Source: Brachionus koreanus
Lineage: Eukaryota > Rotifera > Eurotatoria > Ploima > Brachionidae
DNA: 40,833 bases
NCBI GenBank assembly: GCA_016987375.1
Contig: PJRA01000493.1
Location: 1,006,503-1,047,335, forward strand
Reading direction: 5' to 3'
Part shown: positions 11,640 through 20,759 of the stretch, in pieces
Layout: each line of letters starts with the position of its first letter
How positions within the stretch are numbered: position 1 is the stretch's first letter
Translations under genes and position numbers: made by a program
Notes under the pieces: generated by a model
Databases searched by the model: none
Seen by the model: only the letters and a program-made list of their open reading frames with translations
Told to the model about the DNA's origin: nothing

Positions 11640-13880
11640 AAATTAATCGCTAAAATATCATTAATGTAAATTTTTAAAAATTTTATTTTTATGTATACTG
11701 AATTTTTTTTTACTGACTATTTTCTATGTATTTTGATCAATTTGAAAATTCATTTGGCTTTATCTAATTCGAAAATATGAATCACTAATAGTCAATCGTC
11801 TTTTTAATAAATATTTTATTCAAATCAAATGATAGTCTTACAGATCTTTTTTTAAACGTTTAGTTTAAAACTCTCTGAATTTATTATGGAATAAATTTAT
11901 TTTATTAATTTTTTTTTTCTCATTTAAAATTAAAAAATTTATAGTCTTATTAATTTGTGAATCTGTAAAGTCACGCGGGGCAAAGCTATTGCACTATCTT
12001 AGTTTCAAAATTTAATTTGAAAATATTAATATGCATAGATAAAAACCTATGAAAAGCAAATTTTTTTTTGGAGTCTAAAATTAAATTTTAAAAATTCTTA
12101 GAAAAAGAGTGGCTTTATTGGCACATTCAAAGTCAATAATTTTATAATATTGACACAATATGTTTGATTAAAAAAAATATTATTGAAATTATCTTTGAAG
12201 CATAAAATGATTGAGTAAATAGTTATTTTTTGTCAGTTTAATAAAATAGTAATAATAATTATAGTGATAAGCTAAAGCAGGATCCCTGCTGAGCAAGACT
12301 AGTTTTTGTCTCGCTATGGTATTTGTTCTTAAAAAAAATAAGAATCCAGGACCGTCTATACATTAAGTAACGTTTCATTAAAATTCATCATTCAAATTCG
12401 TTTCAATTTCATTGTATTTTCCTTTTTTCCTTTTCTTCTATTCTTCTTTTTTCTTTATGCTACTCAGCGTCCGGTCAAATAAGTTGTCTTAAGAATTTGG
12501 TCCTATTTAAATAAAGATAGAGATTAGATGAAGCTGGCTCTTCCATAAATAATTCCTTAATTTCAATGCACCAATTTTACTTTGTTTAGAACTTCTTTAG
12601 AAAAAATATCCAAGCATATGACTTTGACTTGCCATTACTAGGAATATTTAAATACAGTCGATTGCTTCTAATGTCGCCACATAAATAAAAATTAAAGCAA
12701 AATTAAGATTAAAATAAATTTTTATTTTGATATAAAAAGTTAAAGAAAAATTAAAAATAAAAATTAAATTGATAGTAAATGGTATTGGTATGGTAAATGG
12801 TATTGTCCCTAGTCAATCTATTTTGATGAATATTTTAATCAATTGATCAAAATACTTGGGCTAGTGACAATTATGATATTAAAATAAAAGCTAGTTCATT
12901 TTTATTTTGAATTAAAATTCAAATAGACATTTATTATCTAAAGATGAAAAATTTTTGAATGTATTTTGAATAATAAAACGTCACGCACTGAGCTTATTTT
13001 TTATCTTAGTTGATTAATGCTTTTAAAATAGTTTAAAAAAATGATAATTAAATTATAGTCTACAGCTTTATCGTTTAATTTTTAAAAAATCCTTTGCTAT
13101 TTCTAACTAATCTATTGTATTTTTATGTTACTAATATTTACATAGATAGACAATCAGATTTAATTGCTTATATTATCTTATGTCTCTTTACTCTTAGTAG
13201 TTTTTGTACTTTGATATTTTCTTTGGCATTGACAAACTTGAATGAGACTGAATCAAAGCTTTTTAGAACATGTATAAAAAAATATCAAAAGTGAATGGGA
13301 AAAAATTAACGAAAACTCAAAAATATCGTTCAAAATAAATAAAAAAGGATCAATGAAGTTTGCAATTCTTTGTTTTTTTTAGCAAAAAAATTATTGAGTA
13401 TTCCAACTACATCAGATCCATAAAACGCCTAATTTTAACTTAAATGCTTTGCATTTTTTAAAATTTTTTCTCTTCTTTTTTTCTTCAATTTTCTTTTGAA
13501 AACAAGATAAAAATAAGTTTATTTTTGACCTGGTTTATCATGGTTTATCATATTTTTGAAATATTAAATTCAGAAAAGTCATAAATATGAAAATTCTGTT
13601 GATTTTAATCTAAAATTTTAATAGCTAAAAAGCGTCAAGCAACTTTAAGTCGCTTGATAAAAATTTTCAAATTGAATTGAAAAATAATATTCTTCATTTC
13701 GGAATATTCTAAAACATTCATGTAAAATTTATGACACTTTAAGGTTAAAATCAGAAATTATAATGTAATTAATTTTTATTGAAAATTTGTAAACCAAACA
13801 AAATTTTACTTATGAAGAAAAATAAAGCCAGGAATACATTATAAACACCTATGAAGACTAAAATAATTAATTAAACGCTA
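11640..13880. other. Intergenic AT-rich region, no gene recognised
   Basis: Between the CDK1 stop and the NDPK stop I find only short open frames. A 66-codon hydrophobic frame at 13094-13294 starts with TTG and is not convincing. Visible structures are a long hairpin at 12802-12871, a 13-bp direct repeat (GTAAATGGTATTG, two copies in 12773-12806), a GCAGGATCCCTGC palindrome near 12280, and a TCAAGC/GCTTGA hairpin near 13640. Confidence 0.5.
12802..12871. ncRNA. Pre-miRNA-like hairpin (candidate)
   Basis: Two 26-nt arms, 12802-12827 and 12846-12871, pair at 22 of 26 positions (one G-T wobble) with no bulges, around an 18-nt loop. The size and symmetrical mismatches resemble a microRNA precursor, and the hairpin is isolated in intergenic DNA. 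I recognise no known miRNA seed on either strand. A short palindromic MITE core is the main alternative; a transcript cannot be shown from sequence. Confidence 0.3.
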
Positions 13881-13885
13881 AAAAT

Positions 13886-14341
13886 TTATTCATAGACCCA
13901 ATTTTTTGAGTGCGATTCCCAGTTAACTAATTCTTCTGGTTTAAACCACAAGGCGATTTCGCGTTCAGCACTTTCAACTGAATCAGATCCGTGGCAAATG
14001 TTGCGACCAGTTTGGACACAGAAATCTCCACGAATGCTACCTGGTTTGCTGTCTTGTGGATTGGTTTCACCCAACATGACACGGCCAGCTTTAACGGCAT
14101 TCAAACCTGACCAAACCATGGCGACAACTGGACCGCTGACCATGTATTGCATCAAGCTTGGGAAAAATGGTCTAGCAGCCAAGTCTTTGTAGTGTTCTCT
14201 CAACAATTGTTCTGTTGGTTGAACCATTTTCAATGCACACAAATGGTAGCCTCTTTGTTCGAATCTTTTGATGATTTCTCCAACCAAGTTGCGTTGGACA
14301 CCATCTGGTTTGATCATAATGTAAGTTCTTTCTTGGGCCAT
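13886..14341 (-). CDS. NME: Nucleoside diphosphate kinase (NME1/NME2, awd type)
   Basis: Transfers the gamma-phosphate of ATP to other nucleoside diphosphates through a phospho-histidine intermediate, keeping NTP pools balanced; cytosolic and normally hexameric. The 151-aa product is the standard length of the group I enzymes. Seen: the N-terminal [13 protein letters not shown] with Lys11, the Kpn-loop region, [17 protein letters not shown] and the active-site NICHGSDSV with catalytic His117. The end is the usual WVYE. The coding region is a single exon, like CDK1 but unlike the ribosomal and synthetase genes nearby. A TTTAG acceptor-like site 16 nt upstream of the ATG suggests that a 5' UTR intron may exist. 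Codons are cleaner and GC-richer than those of PCM1, in line with high expression. I cannot tell orthologue A from B, a split specific to vertebrates. Confidence 0.96.
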   Translation of the reverse strand: MAQERTYIMIKPDGVQRNLVGEIIKRFEQRGYHLCALKMVQPTEQLLREHYKDLAARPFFPSLMQYMVSGPVVAMVWSGLNAVKAGRVMLGETNPQDSKPGSIRGDFCVQTGRNICHGSDSVESAEREIALWFKPEELVNWESHSKNWVYE

Positions 14342-14344
14342 TGT

Positions 14345-15030
14345 TATCTTTTAAATCTAAAGATTGAAATAATATGAAACTAATTTTTTTGTTCAAAAAC
14401 CCAATAAACCATGTGGTGTTAAAATTTTTCAGCTAGAAAAAAAATTTCATTTTAATCGAAAATTAATCTGAATGAAATTTTAATCATCTTTGTCATTTTT
14501 ATACTAGTTTGAAGCGCATTGCATTCGTCAACAATTTTGTTTTTTTATTTGCAATGCTTTATTTAAAAAACAAAACGTGCAACACATTCAAAAAAATATT
14601 TAGATGCTAAAGAAGCATATATGTATTCCAAGCTTAATTTCCAATTGTTAGCTTTTTTAACATTTACTCTATACGAGTCTTTATTCAAGTCTTAAATAAA
14701 TTATATTATTCTTAATGATAAATAAAATAACGATATTGTTTTTTTATTTAAAAAGTCAAATTGATTAATTAATTTAATTATTTACTAATCTTTAAATTTA
14801 TATTTTTGTGTCAGTTCATTTAATTAGTCCCAAAATATCTATTTACCAAATAGAGACACAATAAAAATTAATAAAATTTCAATTGAATTGATTATTTTTT
14901 GGGTCTTGGTGTATTAGAAGGAATTAATTTGATAACAAAAAAATAAATGCTTGATAATTTTGTCTCGTAAATATTTTATTTGTTTGCGAAAATTCTTCAG
15001 TCAATTTTTCTTTAAAAAAAACCTTAATTA
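14345..15030. other. Intergenic, nothing recognised
   Basis: AT-rich DNA upstream of the NDPK gene. It must hold the NDPK promoter and perhaps a 5' UTR exon, but I see no convincing motif, repeat or reading frame. Confidence 0.4.
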
Positions 15031-15032
15031 AA

Positions 15033-15257
15033 TTAACTAATATTATTCTCGATATAAACAGATTTGAGGAGTAGTTCTAGGATTTTTCTGTTTTTTTCAC
15101 TTAATTCTCTAAAAAGGTACCTAATTGACTCCATCGTTCCATCTTTGCTATCTTCTTTGTTAAGCTTGTTTTCAAGCTTTATCCTATCACTTGCTTTGGC
15201 TGCCATATTTTCTATATTGTCTTTTTCTTCTAGGATGGTTTTCATTTCATCTATCAC
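15033..15257 (-). CDS. Hypothetical short coiled-coil ORF, possibly transposon-derived
   Basis: A 74-codon frame starting with ATG. The product is charged and predicted to be helical (MIDEMKTILEEKDNIENMAA, then RYLFRELSEKNRKILELLL), a pattern seen in LINE ORF1 coiled coils and in many unrelated proteins. It sits just outside a TIR transposon and downstream, in the same direction, of a broken LINE reverse transcriptase. I do not recognise a family. It may be a decayed piece of a mobile element or a chance frame, and no splice partner is evident. Confidence 0.25.
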   Translation of the reverse strand: MIDEMKTILEEKDNIENMAAKASDRIKLENKLNKEDSKDGTMESIRYLFRELSEKNRKILELLLKSVYIENNIS

Positions 15258-15330
15258 GGATTTTTAGCTAGTTCTATTTTCTTTATCTCTTGTTTAAATA
15301 AAGTCTAAATAATTTTTAATAGTCTAAATA

Positions 15331-16291
15331 AAGTTCACGAAATTCAAAACTTTAGTGCTATCTGAATTCCACGCTTTTAAAAAGTTGTTGTTCTTTAAGA
15401 CTCAAAATCTCAAAGATAAAACTTAAATTTACTAAAAAAGTATATAACGAAAGAGCATAAAATTCTCAACAATCTATGGACATAAGATTGTTTTTTTGCC
15501 TTAATTTCATTGTGAGCTCAATCCTATAGAAGGTTTTTGGTATTATTTAAAACAACATATTAGAGCAAGAACAAATCAAAAATTTCCTAGAAGATGGAGC
15601 TTTTAACCGAAGCAAGAGAAAAGTATTTGGGTTCTGGGCTTTCAAAAAAATTAATTAAACGATTTTGGCGGTGTTTAGTAGGTTACAATAATGGTGCGAC
15701 ATATGGTCAAGTCCTATAAGCATGTTTTTCAGGAAAATCGAAAAAAACAGTAGTTGAGCACCTAAAAATATGGAATTCTTTAGTTTAATCTAAAATATCT
15801 AATAAAAGAATTCAAATTTGACAAATTTGTTAAAAATCACATGATTTGAAAAGATTTTTTAAGAAAAATAAAGCAATAAAGTAAAAAAGTAAAACCATTG
15901 ATTTGTTCAGAATTTTGTCTAGTTTTTTTTTTTGTAAAAAGTGGGCTCATAATTGATCCCTCGGAGGAGATACGATTTAAATCAGAAAAAACAATTTTTT
16001 TTTCCTTTTTTTAGCCAACAAAATCCGCCACACCCTTTTATTTTTTTCTAAATTACATTAGCATGTAGAGAATTTTATGCTCTTTCAGATTAAATATACT
16101 TTTTTAGTATATTTAAGTTTTATCGTTGAGATTTTGAGTCTTAAAGAACAAAAACTTTTTAAAGGGTTTACTTTTTTAGGAATCCTGGGTGTAAAAAAAT
16201 TTTTTTAAAGGTTTTCGAGGGCGTAGATTATGAATTTTGAGTCAAAAGTATGGAATTCAGATAGCACTAAAGTTTTGAATTTCATGAACTT
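15331..16291. mobile_element. TA-flanked TIR transposon with long inverted repeats and a transposase remnant
   Basis: The left arm starts AAGTTCACGAAATTCAAAAC at 15331; the right arm, reverse-complemented from 16291, starts AAGTTCATGAAATTCAAAAC. Both ends are flanked by TA (15329-15330, 16292-16293). The inverted similarity continues inward for about 145 nt on the left and about 230 on the right, which carries an extra 70-80 nt segment. Inside, on the plus strand near 15512-15600, is ELNPIEGFWYYLKQHIR, the C-terminal acidic motif (NPIE) of DDE transposases of the Tc1/mariner/IS630 type, then a stop; a further open stretch (FWRCLVGYNNGATYGQVL) follows near 15660-15718. The rest of the transposase is missing. 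The element sits in or at the end of a LINE fragment. Confidence 0.65.
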
Positions 16292-16293
16292 TA

Positions 16294-17170
16294 CATCTTT
16301 TTTTTTAAATAAGGATTCCATTTTATTCCAGATGCGATCTAACATATGCTTGTAAAGTTGTAAAAATGATTGAGCTTTCCAATACAAAAATGTTTTCTTG
16401 AACGAAGCAAGCAAGCAAGCAAGCATGTTGGCTTTTTTAACACAGCAATCAATTTGATCATTCCATCTGAGTTGGCTGTTCACCATTACACCAAGATCAC
16501 GCTCACTAGTAGTCTCAGCTAATTCAACTCTGATATTGGTCGCATTTATCATTGAGATTTATTGCATAGCAATCTTTAATTCGCTTTGAATATGCATTAT
16601 TTTACGCTTGGATTCATTGAATTTAATACTCAAATGCTTCGAAAACTCAACCATATTGTAAATGTACTGCTGAATTAGCATTTGATCACTAGTAACAGGT
16701 GAACCATAATTCTTTGCACAAATTCAAATTTAAAAAAATATGATAGGAATAGTTGCACCATTGTCAGTTAAACCTACCCAAACCATTACACTCTTTTTTT
16801 AGAATAACTTTTGATAAGTCTAAGTAAAAAATATTTCAAATATATCATTCGAAAGAGAAAGTGATTTGGAATAAGGTGGTATGATTTAAAAAGAACTTTC
16901 TTATTTTTTAGATGAGGACAAGCTATTTTAATAGAAGGCTATGTATCAAAGGCTGCCTATGTCATTAAAAAAATCCAAAATTTTATTCACAATACATATT
17001 AATCTTTGATTTTACAAAGTTTCAAGCTGTTCCTAAATTCCTATCATATTTTTTTTTCAATTTGAATTTTGTGGAAAGAATTATGGTTCACCCGTTATTT
17101 CCGATGACAATAATCAATTTGCTGTCATCCGTAAACAGCTTACAAAAGTGACTAACTAGCTCCGGTGATC
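16294..17170 (-). pseudogene. LINE reverse transcriptase fragment, interrupted by a MITE
   Basis: Minus-strand non-LTR retrotransposon RT palm/thumb region. Upstream part (17170-17098): HFCKLFTDDSKLIIVIGN, the RT active-site box (F.DD). Downstream part (16692-16294): QQYIYNMVEFSKHLSIKFNE, then two in-frame breaks, then ERDLGVMVNSQLRWNDQI and KKANMLACLLASF, all typical of CR1/jockey-like RTs. The two halves are separated by the TIR element at 16695-17095. Stops and a frameshift (the family-like continuation after LYKHM shifts frame) show it is dead. The 3' end is cut by the TIR transposon ending at 16291. Confidence 0.8.
16695..17095. mobile_element. 401-bp MITE with about 55-bp TIRs and TA target duplication
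   Basis: Left end ACAGGTGAACCATAATTCTT and right end (reverse complement) ACGGGTGAACCATAATTCTT. The similarity runs inward for about 55 bp to ATATGATAGGAAT on both sides. TA flanks both ends (16693-16694 and 17096-17097). The interior is non-coding. TA duplication and TIR style suggest a Tc1/mariner-mobilised non-autonomous element. Removing it with one TA rejoins the LINE frame exactly, so the boundaries are well supported. Confidence 0.82.
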
Positions 17171-17194
17171 TGTAGACGTGTTATGCTCTACTAG

Positions 17195-17240
17195 AAAGCT
17201 TAAGGTGAAAGAAGAAAAATAAATAAATAAATAATAAAAT
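17195..17240 (+). mobile_element. Retroelement 3' tail with AAAT repeats
   Basis: AAAGCTTAAGGTGAAAGAAG is followed by about five AAAT units (17217-17240). It is in the opposite direction to the LINE fragment ending at 17170, so it belongs to a separate truncated insertion. Confidence 0.4.
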
Positions 17241-17619
17241 AAAAAATTTTTATTTTTATTCTAGAAAATTTTAATTGAAGAAGAAAAAAGTTTGTTAATT
17301 TTTACTGAATTTCAAAATACCTCTAGATCTTTAAATTTTCTGTAGAGTGCATAAAAGTATTAATAGTTTTTAGCTGAGAAAACAATACAAAATACATAAA
17401 AGTTACCTTACGTCTAGTTAGCACTTGGTTAAATCTATTCACACAGTTTTGGGAAAAGATTTTTTGGTTCTGTGTTAATTTTATTCATTCACAGTTGAAA
17501 AAATATATTTGAACATGATTTTATTATAAAAATATACAAGAAAAGAAAAAAATTCAACACCATTTTAAACATAGGTCTTAGAAAAAAAATATGAAAAATT
17601 TTAAAACAAATATTAAAAT

Positions 17620-19398
17620 TCAAAAATATCCAGTTTCTTCATCTAGCTCAATATCAAAATCATCCAATTGAATTAGTTCAACATCGTTTTTTATTATCGA
17701 TTTTTTTCTAAATTTATTCAAACCTTGAAAACTAAATCTGGGAAACGATTTCGTTGTTGTCACTTGTTCATTACTAATCCTTTGTTTATCAGTTCTAATC
17801 GAATCAATGACATTTTTGTCCAAATTTTTGTGACTAGTTAAAAAATTAGACACTTCTGAGTCGGACTCTTTGTCAATGTCTTTTTTCAATGTTGCACTCT
17901 CACCGAGGTATTTTTTCCTATTCAATATTCCAGCGGTCAAACTAACCGGTTTCACTGCATTGTTTTTATTTTTTATTGTCGCCTCTGTCACAAAATTCAA
18001 CTCTTGATTACGCTTGAAAAATTTAACCACAGTCTTCTTTTCTTTTGGATATTTAATTCTATAATTTTTTATTTCATTTTGGTCATTTTGGTGCGAAATA
18101 AACATGTTCTTGCAGTCGTCCATTTGCTTCAAAAAAGAGTGAATGCACAAAAGACGGATAAGCTCGCGTCTAAACTTGGTTCCAGTCATGCAGTATGAAA
18201 TAAAGTTAATTACATGGTTGGTGTACATCATCAGATTCATTATGGTCCAAAAGAGTTCTATATACGGCCAAGTGGGCTGAATGTAGGAGCCTTGAATTAG
18301 GCAAATAAACAATAGAATTGGCGCTTCGAGCACAAAAAAAAGCACCGAAACACTCACTATCATTATGCACATTCCCTTTATTTTGCGCACTCTCTTCAAA
18401 TTTTTTCCATTGCTTTTATTTTTGGTCAACAAAACTTTGTGGATTATGTTTATATTGCATATGAGCATTATTATAAATGGAAGTATAACTTGGGCACTTG
18501 CATCTATCCAAGTGAAAATCTTGGAAAAAAAATAACTGTACACAGGACTATTGTGCTTGATCAGACACTTTTTGTACACATATCGGTTAACTGGTTCATC
18601 GCTTTGACTTTGATCATTCTCATTTGCTGGCACACTAATCTTATTTTTGACACTGTTCACTTTGAGATCACTAAATTGGTCGTCCTCTTCGAATAGCCAC
18701 AACAAACCACTAGTGCGAAATTTGAGCTCGAGAATACTTGAATTGCTCGTCGAATATTTAGATCTAGTCGACAGGTTTCTCAGAGTTCGGTGAGTTTCAA
18801 CTTTGGGCGCTTGATTTGCCTTTGAGTCAACAAAATAGAGAAAATGTGAGTTTATTAGGATTAAAAATATGGCCAAATAAGTGGACACTTTGATAGCTGT
18901 TTTAGGAGTGCACCATTTTTTAGACAAGCTTAGAAATGAGGCTGCTATCAGACGGTCTATATTTACAGCCACTAGTAGCCAGCTTGCCATGTGAAGAACA
19001 AAGTAGAATGAAAAAACGTGAAATTTGCACAGAATGTCACCGTTTATGTCCAAATTGTATTTGTTAACAAGAAAATCGCGCAACAAACCAAAATATAGAA
19101 CCAATGTGTCGCAAATAGCCAAGATGGTAAGATATGTAAATGTGGAATGTATTCTCATTTTGCGTCTAAGCAGAACAAAAAGTGATAAAATGTTTCCAAT
19201 TGTGCCTATTATTATCCATACTAAAGACGTTTCTTGTTGCAAAAATTTTATCAGCGTTTTGTTCACTGTTTTCGGCTCGTTATGTTCCAAGTCAAAGTAG
19301 TTTATAAAATTGGCTATTGATGACGAAGAGTTCTCCAAGTCTATGCTCTGAGGATCGATCAATGCGTCATCGGCATAGGACGATCGCATCATTGACAT
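17620..19398 (-). CDS. Class A (rhodopsin-like) G protein-coupled receptor, peptide-receptor type, intronless
   Basis: A 592-aa seven-helix receptor in the plasma membrane. TM1 with GN at about 68-69 (GTIGNILSLFVLLRR), TM2 about 86-106, Cys124 at the top of TM3, IDR at 147-149 in place of DRY, TM4 about 171-190, Cys278 in the second extracellular loop (disulfide partner), TM5 about 299-320, TM6 about 341-368, and TM7 with NHVINFISYCMTG (394-406) in place of NPxxY. Potential N-glycosylation sites at Asn23 and Asn46. The second extracellular loop is very long (roughly 190-290) and the C-terminal tail is about 180 residues, Lys/Ser-rich. The NH..NF..YC..G..FR ending is common in invertebrate FMRFamide/myosuppressin-type and orphan peptide receptors; the ligand cannot be named. 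No intron is needed. Start chosen at the first ATG; ATG codons at 1, 3 and 4 are alternatives. Confidence 0.9.
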   Translation of the reverse strand: MSMMRSSYADDALIDPQSIDLENSSSSIANFINYFDLEHNEPKTVNKTLIKFLQQETSLVWIIIGTIGNILSLFVLLRRKMRIHSTFTYLTILAICDTLVLYFGLLRDFLVNKYNLDINGDILCKFHVFSFYFVLHMASWLLVAVNIDRLIAASFLSLSKKWCTPKTAIKVSTYLAIFLILINSHFLYFVDSKANQAPKVETHRTLRNLSTRSKYSTSNSSILELKFRTSGLLWLFEEDDQFSDLKVNSVKNKISVPANENDQSQSDEPVNRYVYKKCLIKHNSPVYSYFFSKIFTWIDASAQVILPFIIMLICNINIIHKVLLTKNKSNGKNLKRVRKIKGMCIMIVSVSVLFFVLEAPILLFICLIQGSYIQPTWPYIELFWTIMNLMMYTNHVINFISYCMTGTKFRRELIRLLCIHSFLKQMDDCKNMFISHQNDQNEIKNYRIKYPKEKKTVVKFFKRNQELNFVTEATIKNKNNAVKPVSLTAGILNRKKYLGESATLKKDIDKESDSEVSNFLTSHKNLDKNVIDSIRTDKQRISNEQVTTTKSFPRFSFQGLNKFRKKSIIKNDVELIQLDDFDIELDEETGYF

Positions 19399-19868
19399 AA
19401 TTTAAATCATTTAGAAAAAAAGAAAATTTTTTAAATTTTTTTTTTTGGTTATTTTAACTTTATTTGCTGTATTTTCTAGCTTAATAACTCGGTTTAAATT
19501 ACATAGTGAAGTTTTTAAAAAAAAAATATATCTAAATAATTTTTAGTATAAATTGAATTAATCAAATTAGACTAGATTTGAGCCAGAGTAATTAATTTGC
19601 AACTATTAGAATATAATTTTAAATTTAAACACAATTTTTTTGAAATTATTCAATGGTCAACTAAATTTTTGTTCCATCGATTTATATAAACTATTTAAAT
19701 GTACAATGTTTTTTGTGTCTAAAAAAATTAAATAAAATATTTTGAGAATTTGAAAGAAAAGCTGCCAAAATCAAAGGCAAATTGAGAAATTTTATATTGA
19801 AAAATTCGATCTTGCCTCGCTCATCCACATGTTCACTTGTTACAGTCCAACTCTGAAATCGAAGTAAA

Positions 19869-20018
19869 ATGAATGCATTAGAAAAAATAAAGGAATCTGC
19901 TAAAAAGGCGTATGAAAGTTTATTATCAAAATTTTATGATCATGCTCAAAAAATTATTTTTATTTTAATTTTCTTGAATTGGTTTAATTGGAAATATTAT
20001 TGTAGAAAAACAATTTAA
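19869..20018 (+). CDS. Possible 49-aa single-pass membrane micropeptide
   Basis: An ATG-initiated frame too short for ordinary gene calling. The product starts with an amphipathic, lysine-rich helix (MNALEKIKESAKKAYESLLS) and continues into a hydrophobic stretch (IIFILIFLNWFNW) with a basic end (KYYCRKTI). That layout, helix plus one membrane span plus positive tail, is seen in several small transmembrane regulators, but I recognise no specific family. It is isolated, 470 bp upstream of the divergent GPCR start. It could be chance: the base composition favours hydrophobic codons. Confidence 0.3.
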   Translation: MNALEKIKESAKKAYESLLSKFYDHAQKIIFILIFLNWFNWKYYCRKTI

Positions 20019-20349
20019 TGTGTAGCAACACATGTTAAATCGTTGCCAATAATTGTGATCAAATTTTTGCAGAAATATGCATCAAATAAAAAATTAACTT
20101 AAAAATTAAAATCAGCATCAAATCTAGTTGCAAATACCTCTGCTAAAGGTAAAGGTGATACAGTGATGAAAATTTACCGGTTAAATTGTAGAGAATTTGT
20201 TCCTGATTAGAATGAGCTATAATTTGTTTTCATCGGATACTTATTTAAGAAAATAAGGCGAAAAATCCTTAAAAATTAAGGGGTTCTGTAACAAATTGAA
20301 AGATTAAAACTATGATATGACTGTTAAATTTTCATCATAGTATTTTTAT

Positions 20350-20745
20350 AAGATACTGTTCAATAAATATGTATTAAAAGCAACACTGATGTACCAAAGT
20401 GAATGTTGGGGTATGTGTGAATCTGACAAAAGAAGCCCGAACACCTTCCATACTGGAAGCCTGCGAAGGATTCTGGGAATACACTGGCCTGAGACACTGT
20501 CAAATGCTGAACTATACAAAAGAACAAATTCAGAGTCATTAAGTCAATGCATTAAGAACAAAAGACTCCGATGGCCATGAACCTAGAATGAAACAAGGAT
20601 AGTAAAAAGAGCCCTTAGATTGGCATCACAAGGGCGACCTAAAGGATGAAGACCGGTGGTAACATGAAGGTCAACAAAGAGCACATCGAAATGGGATAGA
20701 AGCAAGGAAATAGATTACCCAATGCTCGACAAGGATTGAATAAGA
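20350..20745 (+). pseudogene. LINE endonuclease/RT C-terminal fragment
   Basis: Plus-strand remnant of a non-LTR retrotransposon. ATLMYQSECWGMCESDKR, NTFHTGSLRRILGIHWPETL and NAELYKRTNSE, then IKNKRLRW, are the region after the RT domain in the LINE group whose proteins end with a RWxGHVLR block. The frame then breaks, and KRALRLASQGRPKG with a decayed TW motif follows up to about 20700. The IKNKRLRW octapeptide also occurs in the copy inside the GlnRS intron, so the two are likely the same family. Confidence 0.75.
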
Positions 20746-20759
20746 AAAAAAAACTTTAT

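Noticed and set aside
13094..13294. Hydrophobic 66-codon frame starting with TTG
   Set aside because: No ATG, Leu/Phe/Ile-rich as expected from T-rich DNA, no splice partner or family resemblance.
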